Origin: Clostridium sp. UBA701
GTDB lineage: Bacteria > Bacillota > Clostridia > Clostridiales > Clostridiaceae
DNA: 35,594 nucleotides
Assembly (NCBI GenBank): GCA_002298125.1
Contig: DBMJ01000012.1
Location: 2,015 to 37,608, forward strand
Direction of reading: 5' to 3'
Shown: piece by piece, positions 30,960-35,594 of the stretch
How the letters are laid out: each line of letters begins with the position of its first letter
Position numbering within the stretch: the first letter of the stretch is position 1
Position numbers and translations under genes: made by a program
Notes under the pieces: generated by a model
The model's database searches: none
What the model was told of the DNA's origin: nothing
The model's input: the letters and a program-made list of their open reading frames with translations, nothing else

Positions 30960-31625
30960 TTATACGCTCGCTTGTTCCTTCACAACTTTCTTAGCTGGAA
31001 GAACTTCACCTCTATAAACCCAAACCTTTACACCTATCTTTCCATAGGTTGTATCAGCTTCTGCAAATCCATAATCTATATCTGCTCTTAAAGTCTGCAG
31101 TGGAATAGTGCCTTCCTTATACATTTCAGTTCTAGCAATTTCAGCTCCACCAAGTCTTCCTGCACAAGCTGTCTTAACACCCTTTGCACCAGACTTCATA
31201 GCTCTTTGAATGGTCTGCTTCATTGCTCTTCTGAAGGATATTCTCTTCTCAAGCTGTGAAGCAATATTTTCTGCCATTAACTGAGCATCTGCTTCTGCAT
31301 TCTTAACTTCTATGATGTTTATAAGAATAGTCTTTCCTGGAGCAAGCTTCTCAACATTACCTTTTAAAGCCTCTATACCGGATCCGCCTCTTCCTATAAC
31401 CATACCAGGTTTAGCAGTATATATGTTTAACTTAACTCTCTTAGCAGCTCTTTCGATCTCTATCTTAGAGATACCGGAGTTAAACAATGCCTTTTTTACA
31501 TATTTTCTTATATTGTTATCTTCTATGAGATAATCTGAAAAATTCTTACTGTTAGCGTACCATTTTGCATCCCAATCCTTGATTACACCAACTCTAAGGC
31601 CGTGTGGATGTACTTTTTGTCCCAC
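30960..31625 (-). CDS. rpsC: 30S ribosomal protein S3
   Basis: The 221-residue S3 lines the mRNA entry channel. Its N-terminal MGQKVHPHGLRVGVIKDWD, the KH domain with KPGMVIGRGGSGIEALKG, and the C-terminal GRLGGAEIARTEMYKEGTIP are typical. It follows rplV by 16 bases. Nothing unusual is visible. Confidence 0.98.
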   Translation of the reverse strand: MGQKVHPHGLRVGVIKDWDAKWYANSKNFSDYLIEDNNIRKYVKKALFNSGISKIEIERAAKRVKLNIYTAKPGMVIGRGGSGIEALKGNVEKLAPGKTILINIIEVKNAEADAQLMAENIASQLEKRISFRRAMKQTIQRAMKSGAKGVKTACAGRLGGAEIARTEMYKEGTIPLQTLRADIDYGFAEADTTYGKIGVKVWVYRGEVLPAKKVVKEQASV

Positions 31626-31641
31626 TATATATCCCTCCTTC

Positions 31642-31977
31642 TTAAGCCCTTTCTTTTACCACTATTGTGATATGACTGGTTCTCTTCTTTATACTGAATG
31701 CTCTGCCTTGAGCGTGTGGTCTGAATCTCTTTAATGTTGGACCCTGGCAAGCATATGCCTCTGCCACATAGAGATTAGCTGCATCTAAATTCAAGTTATT
31801 TTCAGCATTAGCTACTGCAGACTTTAAAAGCTTATTTAAAACAGCAGCTGCGTCCTTAGGAGTATACTGCAGTATTGCGAATGCTTCATTAACATTTTTT
31901 CCTCTAATTAAATTAAGAACAACTCCAACTTTTCTTGAAGACATTCTAACGTATTTAACTATAGCCTTAGCTTCCAT
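31642..31977 (-). CDS. rplV: 50S ribosomal protein L22
   Basis: The 111-residue L22 reaches into the exit tunnel through its beta hairpin. VKYVRMSSRKVGVVLNLIRG and the C-terminal GPTLKRFRPHAQGRAFSIKK are diagnostic; the hairpin loop looks wild type, with no insertion like those seen in macrolide-resistant mutants. It lies 23 bases after rpsS. Confidence 0.98.
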   Translation of the reverse strand: MEAKAIVKYVRMSSRKVGVVLNLIRGKNVNEAFAILQYTPKDAAAVLNKLLKSAVANAENNLNLDAANLYVAEAYACQGPTLKRFRPHAQGRAFSIKKRTSHITIVVKERA

Positions 31978-32000
31978 TGTAAGTTACCTCCTTTCATAGA

Positions 32001-32285
32001 CTACCTTAACCCTGACTTTTTCTCAGTGTGGTCTCCGTGTCCTCTGAACGTTCTTGTTAAAACGAATTCTCCTAATTTATGACCTACCATGTCCTCTGAA
32101 ATATAAACTGGTACATGTTTTCTTCCATCATGTACAGCAATTGTGTGTCCTATCATCTGAGGGAATATGGTTGAACTTCTTGACCAAGTCTTTACAACCT
32201 TTTTCTCGCCTTGCTTATTCATTTCGTTTATTTTGTTTAACAGAGATTCGTGAACGTAAGGTCCTTTTTTTACTGATCTACTCAC
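32001..32285 (-). CDS. rpsS: 30S ribosomal protein S19
   Basis: A 94-residue S19 of the 30S head. It starts at GTG with MSRSVKKGPYVHESLLNKI, preceded by GGGAGGCTAATCAG, and contains WSRSSTIFPQMIGHTIAVHD and KLGEFVLTRTFRGHG. A 65-base gap with a long hairpin separates it from rplB. The GTG start is the only non-ATG start in the S10 part of the cluster. Confidence 0.98.
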   Translation of the reverse strand: MSRSVKKGPYVHESLLNKINEMNKQGEKKVVKTWSRSSTIFPQMIGHTIAVHDGRKHVPVYISEDMVGHKLGEFVLTRTFRGHGDHTEKKSGLR

Positions 32286-32320
32286 CTGATTAGCCTCCCT
32301 TCATACTACCTAGATAATTA

Positions 32321-32351
32321 GTTAGGAAGAGAATGTTTATTCTCTTCTAAC
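32321..32351 (-). other. Hairpin at the rplB stop codon
   Basis: GTTAGGAAGAGAAT pairs with ATTCTCTTCTAAC around GTTT: a 13-bp stem with one bulged base, the base of which reaches the last base of the rplB stop codon. No U-tract follows. It separates rplB from rpsS and may protect or punctuate the mRNA. Confidence 0.7.
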
Positions 32352-33184
32352 TATTTCGTATTTCTTCTCTTTACAATAAATCTATCAGAATACTTCTTAT
32401 GCTTTCTTGTCTTATATCCAAGAGCTGGCTTGCCCCATGGAGTAAGTGGACCTGGATGTCCGATAGGTGCTTTACCTTCTCCACCACCGTGTGGGTGATC
32501 AACAGGGTTCATTACAGAACCTCTTACTGTAGGTCTTACACCCATGTGTCTCTTTCTTCCTGCCTTACCAATGTTAACAATTTCATGAGTTAGGTTTGAT
32601 ACAGTTCCTATAGTAGCTCTGCATTCAACTCTAATCATTCTCATTTCGCCACTTGGAAGTCTTAATGTAGCATAGTCGCCTTCCTTAGCCATTAACTGAG
32701 CTGAAGAACCTGCACTTCTAACAAGCTGTGCTCCCTTTCCTACAGCTAATTCAATGTTATGAATTATCGTACCTACTGGGATGTTCTTCATTGGTAATGC
32801 ATTACCAACCTTAATATCAGATTCAGGACCTGAATATACAACGTCTCCTACTTTTAAACCAACAGGAGCGATTATATATCTCTTTTCACCGTCAGAATAA
32901 ACAACTAAAGCAATGTAAGCACTTCTATTTGGGTCATATTCTATAGTTGCTACCTTTGCGGGAACATTGTCCTTATCTCTCTTAAAATCTATTATTCTAT
33001 ATTTTTGTTTAGCTCCGCCACCGTGATGACGAACTGTTATTTTTCCTTGAGCGTTTCTACCGCCACTCTTCTTAATAGGAGCCAGAAGTGACTTCTCTGG
33101 AATATCTGTTGTGATTTCCTCAAAAGTAGGCATAGTCATCTGTCTTCTTGAAGGGGTAGTAGGTTTAAACTTCTTAACAGCCAT
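32351..33184 (-). CDS. rplB: 50S ribosomal protein L2
   Basis: The 277-residue L2 is needed for subunit joining and peptidyl transferase activity. It contains GRNAQGKITVRHHGGGAKQK, the C-terminal VRGSVMNPVDHPHGGGEGKA with the conserved histidine cluster, and a basic tail. It lies 60 bases after rplW with a good ribosome binding site. Confidence 0.98.
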   Translation of the reverse strand: MAVKKFKPTTPSRRQMTMPTFEEITTDIPEKSLLAPIKKSGGRNAQGKITVRHHGGGAKQKYRIIDFKRDKDNVPAKVATIEYDPNRSAYIALVVYSDGEKRYIIAPVGLKVGDVVYSGPESDIKVGNALPMKNIPVGTIIHNIELAVGKGAQLVRSAGSSAQLMAKEGDYATLRLPSGEMRMIRVECRATIGTVSNLTHEIVNIGKAGRKRHMGVRPTVRGSVMNPVDHPHGGGEGKAPIGHPGPLTPWGKPALGYKTRKHKKYSDRFIVKRRNTK

Positions 33185-33244
33185 TTGGTTTCCCTCCTAT
33201 TCTTAGCTTTTCTGGTCTTCCACGACCAATATATGCTTTTTTAA

Positions 33245-33544
33245 CTATTGAATTCCTTCAAAGAACTCAATGCCCTTGCTGTCTGCAGTTAAGGTTATTA
33301 TTGCCTTCTTGTAATCGGGTCTCTTTCCGATATGTACTCCGACCCTCTTAGTCTTACCAATGTATCTTGCAGTTGTTACCTCTGCAACCTTAACACCTGG
33401 GAATACTTCTTCAACTGCTCTTGCAATCTGAACCTTGTTAGCATGAATATCTACTATAAAGGTGTACTTTCTTTCAGCCATTGCAGCCATGCTCTTTTCA
33501 GTTATTATTGGCTTTCTTATTATATCATGACTAGTCAGCTTCAT
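33245..33544 (-). CDS. rplW: 50S ribosomal protein L23
   Basis: A 99-residue L23 at the tunnel exit, docking site for SRP and trigger factor. HDIIRKPIITEKSM and YTFIVDIHANKVQIARAVEE are diagnostic. The ATG overlaps the rplD stop by one base (TAATG), implying translational coupling with L4. Confidence 0.98.
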   Translation of the reverse strand: MKLTSHDIIRKPIITEKSMAAMAERKYTFIVDIHANKVQIARAVEEVFPGVKVAEVTTARYIGKTKRVGVHIGKRPDYKKAIITLTADSKGIEFFEGIQ

Positions 33545-34164
33545 TATGCATACACCTCCTCAATTATAGATACAGCATCCTTAGTTACAATAAACTTCTC
33601 ATACTTTAAGATGTCATATACATTTATATTGTTTACTGGAACTACTGAAACTCCAGGAATATTTTTTGCAGATTTGTATACATTCATATCACTTTCTGCA
33701 ACAACGATTAATGCCTTTTTAGCTTCCATAGCATTGAGCATATTTACTACGTTCTTAGTCTTTGGAGCGTCAAACTCAAGACTTTCAAGTACAAGTAGAT
33801 TGTTATCTACCACCTTGCTGGATAATGCTGATTTCATAGCTAGTCTTCTCATGCTCTTTGGAATAGATACTCTGTAATCTCTTGGCTTTGGAGCAAATAC
33901 GATACCTCCATGAATCCATTGAGGTGATCTTGTGGATCCCTGTCTTGCACGACCGGTTCCCTTTTGTCTCCAAGGCTTTATTCCACCTCCAGAAACTTCC
34001 GCTCTGGTCTTAGCAGACTGAGTTCCTTGTCTCTTGTTAGCAAGCTGTGCAACAACTACTTGATGTATTGCATCTGCATTGATTTCTACTCCGAAAACAT
34101 CAGCTGAAAGTGTGAAATCTCCAACTTTTTGTCCTTCTTTATTAAATAATCCTACATTAGGCAT
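33544..34164 (-). CDS. rplD: 50S ribosomal protein L4
   Basis: The 206-residue L4 binds 23S rRNA early and extends a loop into the exit tunnel; in E. coli it also represses the S10 operon. It has the loop segment SGGGIKPWRQKGTGRARQGS and RSPQWIHGGIVFAPKPRDY. It is 24 bases after rplC. No insertion in the macrolide-contact loop is seen. Confidence 0.98.
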   Translation of the reverse strand: MPNVGLFNKEGQKVGDFTLSADVFGVEINADAIHQVVVAQLANKRQGTQSAKTRAEVSGGGIKPWRQKGTGRARQGSTRSPQWIHGGIVFAPKPRDYRVSIPKSMRRLAMKSALSSKVVDNNLLVLESLEFDAPKTKNVVNMLNAMEAKKALIVVAESDMNVYKSAKNIPGVSVVPVNNINVYDILKYEKFIVTKDAVSIIEEVYA

Positions 34165-34188
34165 TCTGCATCCTCCTTTCTAAAAGAC

Positions 34189-34818
34189 TTAAGCCTTAAC
34201 AGTGTTTCTAATTACTAAGAAACCTTTATTTGGTCCTGGTACTCCACCCTTTATTAATATCAGGTTCTTCTCAGGAATAATTCTTACAACCTCTAGGTTT
34301 AACACAGTAGTGTTTGCGTTACCCATATGTCCTGGCATTTTCTTGTTCTTAAAGGTTCTTGATGGACTTGAAGATCCACCCATGGAACCTACTGCTCTGT
34401 GGAACTTGGAACCGTGAGTTTCAGGTCCTCTGTGGAAGTTCCATCTCTTTATAACGCCAGCAAATCCTTTACCCTTGGATATTCCAGATACATCTATTCT
34501 TTCTCCAGCAGCAAAAGAATCAGCCTTTATTTCTGCGCCAACTTCATAAGCAGATACATCCTCTAATCTTAATTCTTTTATGAATCTCTTTAGAGAAGCT
34601 CCTGCCTTTCCGAAATGACCCTTTAAAGGCTTGTTAACTAATCTTTCATGTATGTCAGCAAATCCAACCTGTATTGCATTGTATCCTTCTTTTTCAACTG
34701 TTTTCTTCTGGATTACTACACAGGGACCTGCTTCCACCACTGTAACGGGAATTAATTTTCCGTTTTCATTGAATACTTGTGTCATACCTAATTTTCTTCC
34801 AAGTATTGCTTTTTTCAT
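34189..34818 (-). CDS. rplC: 50S ribosomal protein L3
   Basis: A 209-residue L3, an assembly initiator near the peptidyl transferase centre. KAILGRKLGMTQVFNENGKL and FHRAVGSMGGSSSPSRTFKN are typical. Its AGGAGGTGT ribosome binding site follows a 93-base gap from rpsJ that holds two or three overlapping palindromes. Confidence 0.98.
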   Translation of the reverse strand: MKKAILGRKLGMTQVFNENGKLIPVTVVEAGPCVVIQKKTVEKEGYNAIQVGFADIHERLVNKPLKGHFGKAGASLKRFIKELRLEDVSAYEVGAEIKADSFAAGERIDVSGISKGKGFAGVIKRWNFHRGPETHGSKFHRAVGSMGGSSSPSRTFKNKKMPGHMGNANTTVLNLEVVRIIPEKNLILIKGGVPGPNKGFLVIRNTVKA

Positions 34819-34846
34819 CTTTCTACACCTCCTAAACGTATCAGCG

Positions 34847-34891
34847 GATCGTATTTACGATCATAATCGTTCGTAATAGTCATCTATTACG
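34847..34891 (-). other. Palindromes in the rpsJ-rplC gap
   Basis: GATCGT-ATTT-ACGATC (34847-34862) and CGTAATAG-TCAT-CTATTACG (34872-34891) are perfect hairpins. A third, ACGAT-CATA-ATCGT (34857-34870), reuses the second arm of the first, so these two cannot form together. No U-tract follows; a switching or processing role is possible. Confidence 0.6.
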
Positions 34892-34911
34892 TGACAGCTT
34901 AATTAAAAGCA

Positions 34912-35220
34912 CTAAAGTTTGATTTCGATATCTACACCAGCTGGTAAATCCAGTCTCATAAGTGCATCTACAGTTTTTGGTGATGGGCTTATAATGTCTA
35001 TCAGTCTCTTATGAGTTCTGATTTCGAACTGCTCTCTTGAATCCTTATACTTGTGTGGAGCTCTAAGGATAGTTATAACATCCTTTTCTGTTGGAAGTGG
35101 TACTGGACCAGCTACCTTTGCTCCTGTAGATTTAGCAGTTTCTACAATTTTCTCTGCGGATTGATCAAGTATTGTGTGATCAAATGCCTTTAGTCTGATT
35201 CTGATTTTTTGTTTTGCCAT
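34912..35220 (-). CDS. rpsJ: 30S ribosomal protein S10 (NusE)
   Basis: A 102-residue S10, also NusE in transcription antitermination. KIRIRLKAFDHTILDQSAEK and PLPTEKDVITILRAPHKYKD are diagnostic. It is the first gene of the S10 operon, preceded by GGAGGG, a leader of about 200 nt and a strong promoter. Confidence 0.98.
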   Translation of the reverse strand: MAKQKIRIRLKAFDHTILDQSAEKIVETAKSTGAKVAGPVPLPTEKDVITILRAPHKYKDSREQFEIRTHKRLIDIISPSPKTVDALMRLDLPAGVDIEIKL

Positions 35221-35421
35221 TTTTCAATTTCCCTCCTTTTCATCGCACGCTCTACTTCATGCGTACAACAGCGGTTGTTCTGTAAACTGTCCCGGGTGTT
35301 GCTATAACCAAGACAAAGTAATACAAAACCCCGTCGCCCAATTCTAGATTGAGCATACTCAGCTAAGAATTTCCCGGAAGTCCGGCCACCTCTTGCTTCA
35401 TCGCTGTTATCACATCGCAAC
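35221..35421 (-). promoter_or_regulatory. Structured leader of the S10 operon
   Basis: The transcript from the promoter to rpsJ has about 200 nt with clear hairpins: CCGGA/TCCGG, TGAG/CTCA with a TATG loop, ACAAC/GTTGT, and ACGC/GCGT close to the ribosome binding site. G+C content is higher than in other gaps. An open frame of 76 codons crosses it but has no start signal. The position suggests an autogenous ribosomal protein leader (L4 or another S10-operon protein), though I cannot match it to a described class. Confidence 0.55.
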
Positions 35422-35427
35422 TATTTA

Positions 35428-35456
35428 ATTATAAAACACTTTTATTCATTTGACAA
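35428..35456 (-). promoter_or_regulatory. SigmaA promoter of the S10 operon
   Basis: Minus strand TTGTCA (35456-35451), 17-bp spacer, TATAAT (35433-35428). Upstream sequence is rich in A and T runs that could act as an UP element. This is likely the main promoter for the ribosomal cluster down to rplQ. Confidence 0.88.
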
Positions 35457-35543
35457 GTATTTTTTTGTTCTATTTCAACACTTTAGGGCATATATTTTAT
35501 AGTAAAATGTGGTTATATTATAGCACTTTTTTACTGGAATAAT

Positions 35544-35567
35544 AAGAGGAGGGCGTCCCCTCCTCTT
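35544..35567. terminator. GC-rich hairpin near the right edge, probable terminator
   Basis: AAGAGGAGGG-CGTC-CCCTCCTCTT is a perfect 10-bp stem. On the minus strand it is followed by ATTATT, on the plus strand by AAAATTTTTATT. It probably ends the upstream gene outside the window, which in clostridia is often a translation factor gene, but that gene is not visible here. Confidence 0.65.
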
Positions 35568-35594
35568 AAAATTTTTATTAATTACTCAATTATA

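Noticed and set aside
33332..33877. 181-codon plus-strand frame opposite rplW and rplD
   Set aside because: Antisense shadow of two certain ribosomal genes without its own translation signals.
35190..35420. 76-codon frame upstream of and overlapping rpsJ
   Set aside because: No ribosome binding site, basic low-quality product, and it runs through the structured leader into rpsJ in another frame.

Overview
The window is an AT-rich stretch of a spore-forming Clostridium-type chromosome. Almost every gene lies on the minus strand, so transcription runs from high to low coordinates. Two blocks define it: the classical Firmicutes ribosomal protein super-cluster (S10, spc and alpha operons, then the ECF energising module, truA, rplM-rpsI and cwlD) and a catabolic cluster for glutamate fermentation through 3-methylaspartate. 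The order rpsI-cwlD, the zinc-type S14, L36 and Adk, the small KOW gene between map and infA, and the sporulation amidase CwlD all suggest a Clostridium. The methylaspartate enzymes match residue for residue the catalytic positions known from C. cochlearium and C. tetanomorphum, so a relative of those or of C. tetani is the best guess.

Region 1-12.9 kb. A 207-bp array of about 29 heptamers (TCACTTG/TCCCTTG) sits at the left edge, beyond the terminator of the catabolic operon. The operon reads, in transcription order: gntR regulator, glmS (mutase sigma subunit), glmL/mutL (ASKHA reactivation-type protein), glmE (mutase epsilon subunit), mal (methylaspartate ammonia-lyase), two class-I-fumarase-like subunits best read as mesaconase, citD-citE-citF best read as the three subunits of citramalate lyase, then citC, citX and citG, which make and load the lyase prosthetic group. 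Together they convert L-glutamate to 3-methylaspartate, mesaconate, (S)-citramalate, then acetate plus pyruvate. The gntR promoter has an operator palindrome filling the space between its -35 and -10 boxes and a second, perfect 18-bp palindrome just downstream, so the operon is very probably autoregulated.

Region 12.9-18.8 kb. A 69-codon unknown gene is the only convincing plus-strand gene. It converges on cwlD and shares a bidirectional terminator with it. Between cwlD and rpsI lies a compact promoter-terminator unit that could encode a small RNA of about 90 nt. rplM-rpsI has a consensus promoter and a structured leader. ecfA1-ecfA2-ecfT-truA form an overlapping operon after the rplQ terminator.

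Region 18.8-35.6 kb. The ribosomal operons run from rpsJ to rplQ, including secY, adk, map, infA and rpoA, behind a strong promoter and a leader of about 200 nt. Gene content is ordinary, but the intercistronic gaps are not. Many carry hairpins, a 45-bp hairpin-plus-Shine-Dalgarno unit occurs in tandem before rplF and once more before rpsD, and a 552-bp gap between rpsH and rplF holds a dense set of nested helices and a possible pseudoknot. This gap is the best candidate for something undescribed in the window.
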